A DNA stretch of 48,573 bases from an uncultured Hyphomicrobiales bacterium (lineage in GTDB: Bacteria; Pseudomonadota; Alphaproteobacteria; Rhizobiales; Beijerinckiaceae), in assembly GCA_903861645.1 (NCBI GenBank), contig CAIOVE010000075.1, forward strand, positions 1 to 48,573, given 5' to 3'. The notes under the pieces are model-generated. The model saw only the letters and a program-made list of their open reading frames with translations, did not search any database and had not been told where the DNA came from. Position numbers and translations under genes: made by a program. Positions 35,207-44,569 of this stretch are shown one piece after another; position 1 is the first letter of the stretch; the number at the start of each line of letters is the position of its first letter.

Positions 35207-36263
35207 GCGAGGGCTGAACAGAGCCGCCGCGCGCCTCGGCGGCCTGCTTGTCGCGGCGATGTGCGTCGCCGCCGGGTCCGCGCGCGCGCAGTCGTCGGTC
35301 GAGGCCTTCTATCGCGGCAAGACGATCGACCTCATCATCGGCCTGTCGCCGGGCGGCGGCTACGATCTCTACGCGCGTCTCATCGCGCGCTACATGGGCG
35401 ACCGCATCCCCGGCAAGCCGCGCATCACGCCACGCAACATGCCCGGCGCCGGCAGCCGCGTGGCGATCAACACGCTCTATAATCTCGCGGCGAAGGATGG
35501 CCTGACCCTCGCGACGGCCGATCAGGCCATGGCGGTGCAACAGGCCGTCGGCGAGCCCGGCATTCATTTCGACGCCGGCAAGTTCGGCTGGATCGGCAAT
35601 CCCATCGTCGACAACAACGTGGTCGTGACATGGCACACGAGCGGCGTGCGGACCATCGCCGACGCGCGCGAACGCGAGATCGCCATCGGCGCCACGGGTT
35701 ACAACACCTCGTCGCAATATCCGCGCGCGCTCAACGCCATCGCTGGCACGAAATTCCGCGTCGTGCTGGGCTATCCCGGCGCGAACGAGATCAATCTCGC
35801 CATGGAAAACGGCGAGATGCAGGGTCGCGGCAGCAATTCGTGGTCGTCCTACAAGGCGCAGAAGCCCGATTGGCTGCGCGACCACAAGATCAATGTGCTC
35901 GTTCAGATCGGCCTGACGAAGGAGCCCGATCTGCCCGACGCGCCGCTGCTGATCGATCTGGCGACGAACGATGTCGATCGCGCCGCGCTGAAATTGCTCT
36001 CCGCGCCGCCGACCGTCGGGCGGCCGCTGTTCACGACGCCGGGTGTCCCATCCGAGCGGCTGGCGGCGCTGCGGCAAGCGTTCGACGAGACGATGAAGGA
36101 TCCAGCCTTCCTCGACGAGGCCCGGCGCGCCGGGCTCGATATCGATCCGGTGTCGGGACCGGCGCTGGACAACATCACGCGCGATATTCTGGCCTCGCCC
36201 ACCGAAGTGACGGAGCGGCTGGCGCGGATCATCGCGGAGCCGACGGCGAGCGGCGCGAAGTAG
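35199..36263 (+). CDS. TctC-like (Bug family) periplasmic substrate-binding protein (second copy)
   Basis: 354 residues with a signal peptide (LLVAAMCVAAGSARAQ). It shares the motif set of the 28.6-kb copy: FYRGKTIDLIIGLSPGGGYD, IPGKPRITPRNMPGAGSR, GTKFRVVLGYPGANEINLAM and LPDAPLLIDLATND. Co-translation with the hydrolase suggests that it captures the substrate, or a related carboxylate, of this operon. No TctAB membrane subunits are adjacent. Confidence 0.87.
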   Translation: MVERGLNRAAARLGGLLVAAMCVAAGSARAQSSVEAFYRGKTIDLIIGLSPGGGYDLYARLIARYMGDRIPGKPRITPRNMPGAGSRVAINTLYNLAAKDGLTLATADQAMAVQQAVGEPGIHFDAGKFGWIGNPIVDNNVVVTWHTSGVRTIADAREREIAIGATGYNTSSQYPRALNAIAGTKFRVVLGYPGANEINLAMENGEMQGRGSNSWSSYKAQKPDWLRDHKINVLVQIGLTKEPDLPDAPLLIDLATNDVDRAALKLLSAPPTVGRPLFTTPGVPSERLAALRQAFDETMKDPAFLDEARRAGLDIDPVSGPALDNITRDILASPTEVTERLARIIAEPTASGAK

Positions 36264-36329
36264 GGCGTTCTCGGCCTTTACCCGCGCTGGTGGCTCGTTC
36301 ACAGTGGCGATGTCACGGGAGATGAAGTC

Positions 36330-36944
36330 ATGAAGGTCTATTACGCGCCCGGCACCTGCGCCATCGGCATCCAGATCCTGCTCGAGGAAATCGGCAAGCC
36401 CTATGAATCCGTCCTCGTCGATCTGGCGAACCAGGCGCAGATGAAGGCGCCCTATCTCGCGGTCAATCCGAAGTCGAAAGTGCCCGCGCTCGAACGCGAC
36501 GACGGCTCCGTGCTGACGGAATATCAGGCGATCTCGGTCTGGCTTGGCCTGACCAACCCGGACAAGCATCTCATTCCCGCCGACGCCGAGCGTCACGCGC
36601 GCATGCTGGAGGCGATGGACTACATCGTCGCGACCATGCACATGCAGTCATGGGCGCGCATCTGGCGGCCGATGAAATTCACCGACAACGCGGCTGAGTT
36701 TCCCGTTTTGAAGGCGCGCGGCGAGGAGATGTTCGTCAAGGATTTCGCCCTGATGGACAAGACGCTCGGCGACAAGCCGTGGGTCGTCGGCGATTTCTCG
36801 CTTGCCGATCCCGCGCTGTTCTTCGTGTCGTGGTGGGCGGCGGATCGCATCAAGTTCCCGCTGCCGCCGAGAGTCGCCGCGCATTACGAGCGCATGAAGG
36901 CGCGACCCAGCGTGCAAAGGGCGCTGGCTGTTCACGGGCTCTGA
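36330..36944 (+). CDS. Glutathione S-transferase
   Basis: 204 residues. The thioredoxin-like N-terminal domain starts MKVYYAPGTCAIGIQILLEE, with a Cys at position 10 as in bacterial beta-class enzymes. The glutathione-binding NPKSKVPALERDDGSVLTEY is complete. The all-helical C-terminal domain contains PWVVGDFSLADPALFF. GGAG precedes the ATG. It follows the hydrolase/LLM/TctC operon by 66 bases on the same strand and could conjugate or reduce a reactive intermediate. Confidence 0.88.
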   Translation: MKVYYAPGTCAIGIQILLEEIGKPYESVLVDLANQAQMKAPYLAVNPKSKVPALERDDGSVLTEYQAISVWLGLTNPDKHLIPADAERHARMLEAMDYIVATMHMQSWARIWRPMKFTDNAAEFPVLKARGEEMFVKDFALMDKTLGDKPWVVGDFSLADPALFFVSWWAADRIKFPLPPRVAAHYERMKARPSVQRALAVHGL

Positions 36945-36956
36945 CGGCGAGGGCGC

Positions 36957-37709
36957 TCAGCCCTTCGCCTTGCCGCCAAGAAAAGCGGTCATCGCCGCGA
37001 GGGCTTCCGGCGAGCGCAAGGCTTGCGCGAACAGGCGCGCCTCCGTCTCGATACGCTCGGCGACTGGCGCCGTGTCGCCGCGCATGAGGCGGCGTGTTTC
37101 ACGCAAGGCGTTGCGGGGTTTCGCCGCCAGCGCCTTCGCCTTGCCGAGGGCGACATGGGCGAGATCGTCGGTTGCGACGATTGCGTTGATCAGGCCCAGC
37201 TCCAGCGCGCGCGCGGCGTCAAAGGCTTCCGCCAGCATCAACAGTTCCGCCGCGCGGGAGTGACCGATGCGCGCCGGCAGCAGCAGGGTGGCCGCGGCTT
37301 CCGGCACGACGCCCAGATCGATGAAGGGCATGCGGAAACGCGCCGCCGGCGTCGCGTAGATCAGATCGGCGTGCAGCAACATGGTGACGCCGACGCCGAC
37401 CGCCACCCCATCGACCGCGATCACGAGGGGCGTTTGGCAGGCGGCGATCGCCCGCACGAAGCGCAAGGCGGGCGACAGGGCGAAGTCGCCCTTGTAGGTC
37501 AGGAAATCGTTGAGGTCGTTGCCGGCGGTGAAGGCGCCGCCGGAACCCTCGATCAGAATGGCGTCGACGTCGCCGCCGGCGTCAGCCGATTCGAGCGCGC
37601 CGCGCAGCGCGTCATACATGGCGCCGGTCAGCGCGTTCTTTTTCTCGGGCCGGGCGAGGACGATCCGCAGAACGGCGCCGTCGCGCGAGATCGCGACATG
37701 CTCGCTCAT
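36957..37709 (-). CDS. Enoyl-CoA hydratase/isomerase
   Basis: 250 residues from ATG 37709; longer in-frame starts lie inside the acyl-CoA dehydrogenase gene. The oxyanion motifs are AFTAGNDLNDFL and VDGVAVGVGVTMLLHADLIY. A catalytic Glu candidate lies in PFIDLGVVPEAAATLLLP, and the C-terminus has LRETRRLMRG. The AGNDLNDF signature is typical of the crotonase subgroup often annotated as enoyl-CoA hydratase next to acyl-CoA dehydrogenases. The start overlaps the upstream dehydrogenase stop (ATGA), so the two steps of beta-oxidation are coupled. Confidence 0.88.
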   Translation of the reverse strand: MSEHVAISRDGAVLRIVLARPEKKNALTGAMYDALRGALESADAGGDVDAILIEGSGGAFTAGNDLNDFLTYKGDFALSPALRFVRAIAACQTPLVIAVDGVAVGVGVTMLLHADLIYATPAARFRMPFIDLGVVPEAAATLLLPARIGHSRAAELLMLAEAFDAARALELGLINAIVATDDLAHVALGKAKALAAKPRNALRETRRLMRGDTAPVAERIETEARLFAQALRSPEALAAMTAFLGGKAKG

Positions 37710-39493
37710 GCCGCGGCGCCCAGGCCGATGAGACCATCGCGGATTCCAGCCGCGCCTTCCGTCACCACCGCTTCGAGTCCTGGCGCGCCGACGGCGATCT
37801 GCTCGGCGAAGAATCGCGCGGTGGCGATGCGCGCGGCGTCTGGCGCGCCGGCGCCATTGTCGCGCGCCGCCAACGCGATGTTCGCCAGACTGACGCCGCC
37901 GCGCGCGAGACCAAACAGACGCAGGTAGGGCGTCGCGCCCGCCAGCGCCTCGTCGAGCGACGCGCCGACCTTGCCGAGCATCCACGCGGTGGCGCGCTCG
38001 AGCGCGTCGACGGCTTCCTTCAGCCGCGTCGCCATCATGCCGAATTCCGGCGCGTTGATCTTTTCGAGTTCCGCGAGGGCGGCGCGCATGTCGGCGATTT
38101 CTCGGCGCATGGGTTCGCCGCCGGCCATCGGCAGCTTGCGCGTGACGAGGTCGATGGCCTGAATGCCGTTGGTGCCCTCGTAGATCGCGGCGATGCGGAT
38201 GTCGCGGAAGAACTGCGCCGCGCCGGTTTCCTCGATGTAGCCCATGCCGCCATGCACCTGCACGCCGATGGAGGTGACCTCGTTGCCAATGTCGGTCGAA
38301 AAGGCCTTCGCCAGCGGCGTCATCAGCGCCGCGCGTTCGCTGGCGATCTTGCGGCCGGCCTCGTCGGTCGCGCGATGAATGCGATCGATGGCGTCGGCGG
38401 TCGAATAGCAGATGGCGCGCGCGGCGTGGGTCAGCGCCTTCATGGTCATCAGATTGCGGCGCACGTCGGGGTGATAGAGAATCGGCGAAACGCCCGCGCC
38501 GGTGTAATCGCTGGCCTTGCCCTGCCGGCGTTCGCTCGCGTAGGCGAGCGCGTGCTGATAGGCGCGCTCGCCCATGGCGACGCCTTGCAAGGCGGTGGCG
38601 AGACGCGCGCTGTTCATCATCGTGAACATGCAGGCGAGGCCGCGGTTTTCCTCGCCGATCAGCCAACCGACTGCGCCGCCCTCGTCGCCGTAGGACATGA
38701 CGCAGGTTGGCGAGCCGTGGATGCCGATCTTGTGTTCAAGCCCGGTGCAACGCACGTCGTTGCGCTTGCCCGGCTTTCCATCCGCGTCGAGCAGGAACTT
38801 CGGCACAAGAAACAGCGAGATGCCGCGCGTGCCGGCGGGCGCGTCGGGCAGGCGGGCGAGCACGAGGTGGACGATGTTGTCCGTCATGTCGTGGTCGCCA
38901 TAGGTGATGAAAATTTTCTGGCCGCTGATGCGATAGGTTCCATCGGCGTGGCGATCGGCGCGGGTGCGCAGCCCGTTGAGATCGGAGCCCGCCGAGGGTT
39001 CGGTCAGGTTCATCGTCGCCGGCCATTCGCCCGTCACGAGCTTGCCGATCCAGGCGTCCTGCAATTCCTTCGACCCATGGGCGACGAGCGCCTCGACCGC
39101 GCCGTAGGACAATGTCGGCCCGAGCATGAAGGCCATGTTGGCCGAGGTCCACATTTCAAAACAGGCGGAATGCAGAAGATGCGGCAGGCCCATGCCGCCG
39201 ACGTCCTGACCCGCGACAAGCGCGCCCCAGCCGCCTTCCAGCCATTTGGCGTAGGCCTCGATCCAGCCCGGCGCCGTCTTGACGACACCATCGACGAGTT
39301 TCGAGCCGTGGATGTCGCCGCCGCGATTGATGGGGTCGAGAACTTCCTCGGCGTATTTCGCCGCCTCGGTCATGATGGTCGCGGCGAAGCCATCGTCCAG
39401 ATCGGCGTAAACGCCGCTCGCGAGCCCTTCCTTCATGCCCGCCGCGTGGGTCATGGTGAACAGCAGTTCGTCGATCGGCGCGCGATAGGGCAT
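37706..39493 (-). CDS. Acyl-CoA dehydrogenase, DmdC-like long form
   Basis: 595 residues, the long clade with an extra C-terminal helical domain. FAD and substrate segments are visible: MNLTEPSAGSDLNGLRTRA, GQKIFITYGDHDMTDNI and GVQVHGGMGYIEETGAAQFF. The catalytic Glu lies in IAAIYEGTNGIQAIDL. This clade includes 3-methylmercaptopropionyl-CoA dehydrogenase (DmdC) and general FadE-like enzymes, and sequence alone does not separate them here. GGAG precedes the ATG. It donates electrons to ETF and is co-translated with the downstream hydratase. Confidence 0.9.
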   Translation of the reverse strand: MPYRAPIDELLFTMTHAAGMKEGLASGVYADLDDGFAATIMTEAAKYAEEVLDPINRGGDIHGSKLVDGVVKTAPGWIEAYAKWLEGGWGALVAGQDVGGMGLPHLLHSACFEMWTSANMAFMLGPTLSYGAVEALVAHGSKELQDAWIGKLVTGEWPATMNLTEPSAGSDLNGLRTRADRHADGTYRISGQKIFITYGDHDMTDNIVHLVLARLPDAPAGTRGISLFLVPKFLLDADGKPGKRNDVRCTGLEHKIGIHGSPTCVMSYGDEGGAVGWLIGEENRGLACMFTMMNSARLATALQGVAMGERAYQHALAYASERRQGKASDYTGAGVSPILYHPDVRRNLMTMKALTHAARAICYSTADAIDRIHRATDEAGRKIASERAALMTPLAKAFSTDIGNEVTSIGVQVHGGMGYIEETGAAQFFRDIRIAAIYEGTNGIQAIDLVTRKLPMAGGEPMRREIADMRAALAELEKINAPEFGMMATRLKEAVDALERATAWMLGKVGASLDEALAGATPYLRLFGLARGGVSLANIALAARDNGAGAPDAARIATARFFAEQIAVGAPGLEAVVTEGAAGIRDGLIGLGAAA

Positions 39494-39617
39494 TTAGGTC
39501 TCCACTGGACATGCTTGACGGTCGCCGCCTCGCGGCCCAGAAAGCGCGTTAGAGGCTTGGTTCACATCAAAACCATTTTCGGTCATCGCAGTCAAAACCA
39601 AAGCTGGTCCTTCCGCA

Positions 39618-40595
39618 ATGCGACAGGAGTCGGAGACGCGCCTTTTGACCGCCGACGCGCCGGCCATCGCCGCGGCGGCGGATGCGCTGCGCGCGGGCGG
39701 GCTCGTCGCCTTTCCCACCGAGACGGTCTACGGGCTTGGCGCGGACGCGACCTCGAACGCGGCGGTGGCGCGCATCTACGCGGCCAAGGGGCGTCCGTCG
39801 TTCAATCCCCTCATTGCTCATGTCGGCTCGCTCGAGGCGGCGCGGCGCGAGGGTGATTTCAACGCCGACGCGTTGACGCTGGCCCGCGCCTTCTGGCCGG
39901 GGCCGCTGACGCTCGTCGTGCCCGCGGCGCCGGGCGGGCGCGTGGGCGATCTCGCCCGCGCCGGTCTTGAAACGCTGGCGCTGCGGGTGCCCGCCCATCC
40001 GGTCGCGCTGGCACTGCTCGCGGCGACGGGGCTGCCGATCGCCGCGCCTTCCGCGAATGTGTCGGGCCATGTCAGCCCGACGCTGGCGAGCCACGTGCGC
40101 GCCGATCTCGATGGGCGCGTCGACATCATTCTGGATGGCGGGCCAACCCGGGTCGGCGTTGAATCCACCATCGTCGCCTGCCTCGCCGGTGGGCCGCGCA
40201 TCCTGCGGGCGGGCGGCGTGACTCGCGACGACATCGCGCGTGCGTTGGGGCGTTCCATGGCCGCCGACGACGCGGACGAGGGCGCGGTGATCGCGCCGGG
40301 CATGCTTGCCTCGCACTACGCGCCCCGCGCGCGGGTGCGTCTTGAGGCGCGCGATGTCGCGCCGGGCGAGGCGGCGCTGGATTTTGGCGGCGCGCTGGCG
40401 GAATTTCCCGCCGCGGCGCGCATCGATCTTTCGCCTTTTGGCGATACGGAGGAGGCGGCGGCGCGCTTGTTTGGCGCCTTGCGGGCGCTCGACGTGGCGG
40501 GGGTTTCCGGTATCGCCGTCGCGCCGGTGCCCATGGAGGGGCTTGGCGAGGCGATCAACGACCGTTTGCGCCGCGCCGCGGCCGACCGTCCATGA
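39618..40595 (+). CDS. L-threonylcarbamoyladenylate synthase (Sua5 type)
   Basis: Makes threonylcarbamoyl-AMP for the t6A modification of ANN-decoding tRNAs. 325 residues: an N-terminal YrdC domain with FPTETVYGLGADAT, KGRPSFNPLIAHV, PSANVSGHVSPT and GVESTIVACLAG, a linker PGMLASHYAPRARV, and a C-terminal Sua5 domain. The two-domain length distinguishes it from the short TsaC. No clear ribosome-binding site is visible before the ATG. Confidence 0.92.
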   Translation: MRQESETRLLTADAPAIAAAADALRAGGLVAFPTETVYGLGADATSNAAVARIYAAKGRPSFNPLIAHVGSLEAARREGDFNADALTLARAFWPGPLTLVVPAAPGGRVGDLARAGLETLALRVPAHPVALALLAATGLPIAAPSANVSGHVSPTLASHVRADLDGRVDIILDGGPTRVGVESTIVACLAGGPRILRAGGVTRDDIARALGRSMAADDADEGAVIAPGMLASHYAPRARVRLEARDVAPGEAALDFGGALAEFPAAARIDLSPFGDTEEAAARLFGALRALDVAGVSGIAVAPVPMEGLGEAINDRLRRAAADRP

Positions 40596-40639
40596 TGAAT
40601 TGAACGCCGCCGCTGGCGGTGAAATTGGGGAGGACTTCC

Positions 40640-41020
40640 ATGCGTTTCATCGGCGCCTTCATGCTCGCCGCCGGTCTTGCGGCGGCAAACGCCGCGCCCG
40701 CCCGCGCGGACGACGCGATCCTCGGCGAGTGGCTGCGCGACACCGGCGCCTCGCGGGTGCGGTTCGCGCCCTGCGGCGGCGCCGTGTGCGGCGTGATCGT
40801 CTGGCTCAGGGACAAGGATTCGCCAGCGAAGGTCGGCCAGCGGATATTCTTTGACATGAAGGCGAGCGGCGCGAACGCATGGGCGGGCAGCGCCTTCAAC
40901 CCCGAGGACGGAAAGACCTATTCGGGCAAGATGACCCTGTCCGGCAACAGCCTGTCGACCTCCGGCTGCGTGCTTGGCGGCCTCATCTGCAAGAGCGTCG
41001 ACTGGACGCGGGCGAAGTAG
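40640..41020 (+). CDS. DUF2147 secreted protein
   Basis: 126 residues from ATG 40640, eight bases after GGAGG. A signal peptide (LAAGLAAANAAPARA) precedes a small beta-barrel-like domain starting ILGEWLRDTGASRVRF. Two Cys pairs are present: APCGGAVCGVIVWL and SGCVLGGLICKSVDW. This is the typical outline of DUF2147 proteins, whose function is not established. It converges with the histidine kinase, three bases apart. Confidence 0.8.
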   Translation: MRFIGAFMLAAGLAAANAAPARADDAILGEWLRDTGASRVRFAPCGGAVCGVIVWLRDKDSPAKVGQRIFFDMKASGANAWAGSAFNPEDGKTYSGKMTLSGNSLSTSGCVLGGLICKSVDWTRAK

Positions 41021-41023
41021 ATC

Positions 41024-44000
41024 CTACTCCGCCAGCACGCGCGTCGAGGGGAAGGACACCTCGACGAGCGTGCCCTCGTTCTTCTTGCTGCGAATCGTGA
41101 AGCTGGCGCGGTTCGCCTCCACCAGCGCCTTGGTCAACGGCAGGCCGAGACCCGTGCCGCCCTGCGCCCGCGAGGTTTGAATCTGCCGGAACGGTTCGAG
41201 CGCGGTCTGCACCTCGGCCTCGTTCATGCCGATTCCCGTGTCCTTGATGCGCAACACGGCGTGACCGGAATCCGTCAGCGCGGTCGAGACGATCACCTGT
41301 CCGCCGGGCTCGTTGAACTTCACGGCGTTCGACAGAATGTTGAGCATGATCTGGCGCAGCGAACGTTCGTCGGCGACGATCCGCGGCAGGCGCGGCGCCA
41401 GCGACGTGCGCACGATGACGCGATCGACCGTCGCCTGCGGCTGGATGAGCGACACGCATTCGCCGACGATCTTGTTGGCGTCGACGGCGGTGAAATTCAG
41501 ATCGAGCTTGCCCGCCTCGATCTTCGACAGGTCGAGCAGATCGTTGACGAGGCTCATCACATGCCCGCCCGAGGCGTGGATGTCCTTCAGGTAATCCTTG
41601 TAGCGTTCGTTGCCGACGGGGCCGAAGCGCTCCTCCATGATGACCTCGGCGAAGCCGATGATCGCGTTGAGCGGCGTGCGGATTTCGTGGCTGATCTTGG
41701 CGAGGAAATCCGACTTCAACTGGCTTGAACGCTCGGCCTCGCGGCGGGCGTCGCGCAATTCGCGCTCGACCTTTTTCCATTGCGTCATGTCGCGCAGCAC
41801 GGCGCAGAATTTCTGGCCGGTGGCGCCGAGGCGCCCGAGCGTCATGAAGATCGGGATCAGGCCGCCCTGACGCGCGCGGCCCATGGCCTCGCGGCCATCG
41901 TTCAGCAGGCTGGCGACGCCGTTGGCTTGCAGGCCAGCCAGATATTCCATCGCCGCGGCGTGGCTTTCGGGCGCCAGCAGCGAGGTGAAGGACTCGCCGG
42001 CGACCTCGTTCTGCTCGTAGCCGAACAGCGCCTCGGCGGATCGGTTGAGCGAGAGAATCCGACCGTTCTGATCGAGAACCGCGACGCCGTCCGTCGCCGT
42101 GTCGAGAATGGCGTGCAATTCGCGGTTCTGCGTCTCGCCCTGACGCAGTTCGGCTTCCAGCGAACGCACGTGGGGCAGCAGGTCCATGTCGCTTGGCTTG
42201 CGGAACGACATGAGGGTCGCGGGCGCGCCGTCCCACTCGATCGATTGCAGACGCCCCTCGACGGGGATCACGTCGCCCGACGCGGAGACGACGGGAATGG
42301 AGCCGCCATTGGCGGCCGACGTCAGGTCTTCCGCCTGCCGTCCATGGAACATGCGATCGAGACCGCCCGCCTCGTGGAACAGGTCCGCCGAGGCGTAGCC
42401 AAGCAGGTCGAGCAGGGCGCGGTTGAGATAGATGGGCGTTTCCAGCCGGCTGATCAGCACGCCGAAGGGCAGGCGATCCAGAACCCTCGCCGCGTTGCGC
42501 TCGAGGCCGACGTCGGGATGATCGGTGGAAGCGGACGCGTCGGCCGGGTGGTCTTTGGCCGGATGCGCCGTCGTTTCAAGATGTTCCAGGGCCGCGGCCG
42601 GGGCGGACGCTGCCGGCGCGACGGGTTCCGCCGAGGCGACATGCATGACGTCGTAGGTCGGGGCGCCGGCGGCTTCGGCGGCGGGTGACGCCGGACCTTC
42701 GTGGTCGAGGGGGTCGTGTTCGTCCTCGTCGAATCCGACGGGCGGTTCAACGGTGGGCGCGTTCGTTTCCTCGACGGCCATCGCGGGGGCGGCATTTGTC
42801 TCGATGGTCGGCTCACCGGCGGCTTCGGCCGTCGGGGCGTGCGATGGTCCCTCTTCGCCGGGCGGGGCCGGTTCGGCGTCGGACGACGTCGGCGCATCGT
42901 CCTCGGACGCGCCGAGTTTTTTCGCGCGGGTCTCTTCGTCGATCGGCTTGGCGCCCAGCGCGCGGGCGATATCGCCGAAGGCCTTGCGCTCGGCCGGCGT
43001 CAGTTCGACGAGGCGCGAGGGCGGATTGGTCGGCGGCGGGGTCGAGGGCCCTGCGATATCGATGGGGGCCGCGGGGCGCTCCGGCGTCTCGCGCGCGGTG
43101 GCTGGCGCCTCGGGCAGCACGGGTGGGAAAGCGCGATAGTCGCGCAGGGAAATCACGTTGCGCGGCGCTTCCCTTGGCTCGATCGCCGGGGCCTCGGGCT
43201 CGACCGGGGCCGGTGGCTCGACGGGTTCCGGCGCGACATGATTCCAGAGCGCCCTTGGCGTGGGCTCGCTTGCCGGTGGCGCGGGTTCCGTCGCGATGGG
43301 CTCCATCGCCGGATCGGCCAATTCGGCGGTCGCGGGTTCGGTCGTCTCGTGCGTGGCCGCGTTATCGGCTTGCGCGCTGGAGGCTCGCGTCTCGACCGGG
43401 GTTTCCGCGACCGGCGCTGAATCCGTTTCCTCGACATGCGCCGGCTCGATCGCCGGCGGTTCGGCGTGGTCGACCGCCTGTTCGGCTTTTTCGTGATCGA
43501 TCGCGGCGGGCGTCTCGTGTTCCTTTGTCGGGGCCGGCGAGGCCTCGCTGGTCGGCGCCTCGAAGGGTTCGATGCGCTGGATATGAATCACGCCAAAGCC
43601 GCGAAAGCCGTCGAATACGCGGTTGACGTCGAAGGACGGCACCGCGCCGAGGCTGATCGGCACGGCCGCGTTGGCGCCGCCGATCGGCCACAACAGTTGC
43701 AGGCCGCTCCATGTTTCGCGCCGCTCAAACGCGGCCGCCAGCTTGCCGGTCGGGTCCGCGCCGGATTGGCGCGCCTGCCCGGCGAAATCGCGACCGATGA
43801 GGGCGGCGCTGTCGCAGCCGACCACCTCGCAAAGCTGTCCGGTGATGTCGACCAGCCGCGCGGCGGCGTCGGACCTCCAGAGAAAGCGCACCGTGGGCGC
43901 GTTCTGGAATCGCGCCATGAGAGCCGTTTCCGCGGCGGCAGGGTCAAGGCGCGTCGGCGTCGGCGCTTCGGCGTCGGGTTCGGCCGCGGCGGTCGTGGCG

Positions 44001-44569
44001 GCCGTTGCCGTCGTCTCGACGGGCGGTTCCGGCGTGGCGACTTCCGGCGTCGCCGCCGCGGGTTCCTCAATCGCTTGCGTGGGCGCGGCGGTCGGCGGAT
44101 CCGCCGGTGGGGCGGCGGTCTCGAAGCTTGTCGTGGCGGGCGCCGCGGCTAGGGCGACCGGCGGCGGCGTGACGGGCGCGGCGCGCACGCCAAGCACGCC
44201 CACCACGAGCAATTTCCCCTCCTCGCCGACGCGGCGGCACAGGCAGGTCAGGCTTTCGACGCGGCGACCAATGGTGAAACGGAGCTTTTCGAGGCGGGCG
44301 GGCGCGTCCGGGCGCAGGGCGACCGCCAGTTCATTCAACCGACGCGCGCCCTGGTCGGGCGTCGCGAGCAGGCGGGCGGCAAGGGCGCCGGCGTCGGCGC
44401 CGCCGAAAAAGCCGAGGGCGGCGGCATTGGCGTAAACGACCGTCAGCGGTTGGCCGGCGACGACATAGACGGGGGCGCCATTTGCGAGCAGCGCCGCGAC
44501 GGCGGGCTCTGCCAGCGCGCGCTCGATGTCGCGAGCCTCCGGGGAATTGGAATGAACCGATGAGTCCAT
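41024..44569 (-). CDS. Large PAS-domain sensor histidine kinase, PdhS/DivJ/PleC type
   Basis: About 1181 residues from ATG 44569; a TTG 22 codons upstream is less likely. An N-terminal PAS-like region is followed by a second PAS-like region and then a long Pro/Ala/Glu/Thr-rich, probably disordered stretch of roughly 300-400 residues. Then come two more PAS domains (FGVLISRLETPIYLNRALLD; DGVAVLDQNGRILSLNRSAE) and the kinase core. The H-box is FLAKISHEIRTPLNAIIG (His near 961), the N-box NILSNAVKFNEPGG, and the G-boxes DTGIGM and GGTGLGL. There is no membrane helix, so it is cytoplasmic. The core matches kinases that control DivK/CtrA cell-cycle signalling in alphaproteobacteria; no response regulator lies nearby. 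Confidence 0.87.
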   Translation of the reverse strand: MDSSVHSNSPEARDIERALAEPAVAALLANGAPVYVVAGQPLTVVYANAAALGFFGGADAGALAARLLATPDQGARRLNELAVALRPDAPARLEKLRFTIGRRVESLTCLCRRVGEEGKLLVVGVLGVRAAPVTPPPVALAAAPATTSFETAAPPADPPTAAPTQAIEEPAAATPEVATPEPPVETTATAATTAAAEPDAEAPTPTRLDPAAAETALMARFQNAPTVRFLWRSDAAARLVDITGQLCEVVGCDSAALIGRDFAGQARQSGADPTGKLAAAFERRETWSGLQLLWPIGGANAAVPISLGAVPSFDVNRVFDGFRGFGVIHIQRIEPFEAPTSEASPAPTKEHETPAAIDHEKAEQAVDHAEPPAIEPAHVEETDSAPVAETPVETRASSAQADNAATHETTEPATAELADPAMEPIATEPAPPASEPTPRALWNHVAPEPVEPPAPVEPEAPAIEPREAPRNVISLRDYRAFPPVLPEAPATARETPERPAAPIDIAGPSTPPPTNPPSRLVELTPAERKAFGDIARALGAKPIDEETRAKKLGASEDDAPTSSDAEPAPPGEEGPSHAPTAEAAGEPTIETNAAPAMAVEETNAPTVEPPVGFDEDEHDPLDHEGPASPAAEAAGAPTYDVMHVASAEPVAPAASAPAAALEHLETTAHPAKDHPADASASTDHPDVGLERNAARVLDRLPFGVLISRLETPIYLNRALLDLLGYASADLFHEAGGLDRMFHGRQAEDLTSAANGGSIPVVSASGDVIPVEGRLQSIEWDGAPATLMSFRKPSDMDLLPHVRSLEAELRQGETQNRELHAILDTATDGVAVLDQNGRILSLNRSAEALFGYEQNEVAGESFTSLLAPESHAAAMEYLAGLQANGVASLLNDGREAMGRARQGGLIPIFMTLGRLGATGQKFCAVLRDMTQWKKVERELRDARREAERSSQLKSDFLAKISHEIRTPLNAIIGFAEVIMEERFGPVGNERYKDYLKDIHASGGHVMSLVNDLLDLSKIEAGKLDLNFTAVDANKIVGECVSLIQPQATVDRVIVRTSLAPRLPRIVADERSLRQIMLNILSNAVKFNEPGGQVIVSTALTDSGHAVLRIKDTGIGMNEAEVQTALEPFRQIQTSRAQGGTGLGLPLTKALVEANRASFTIRSKKNEGTLVEVSFPSTRVLAE

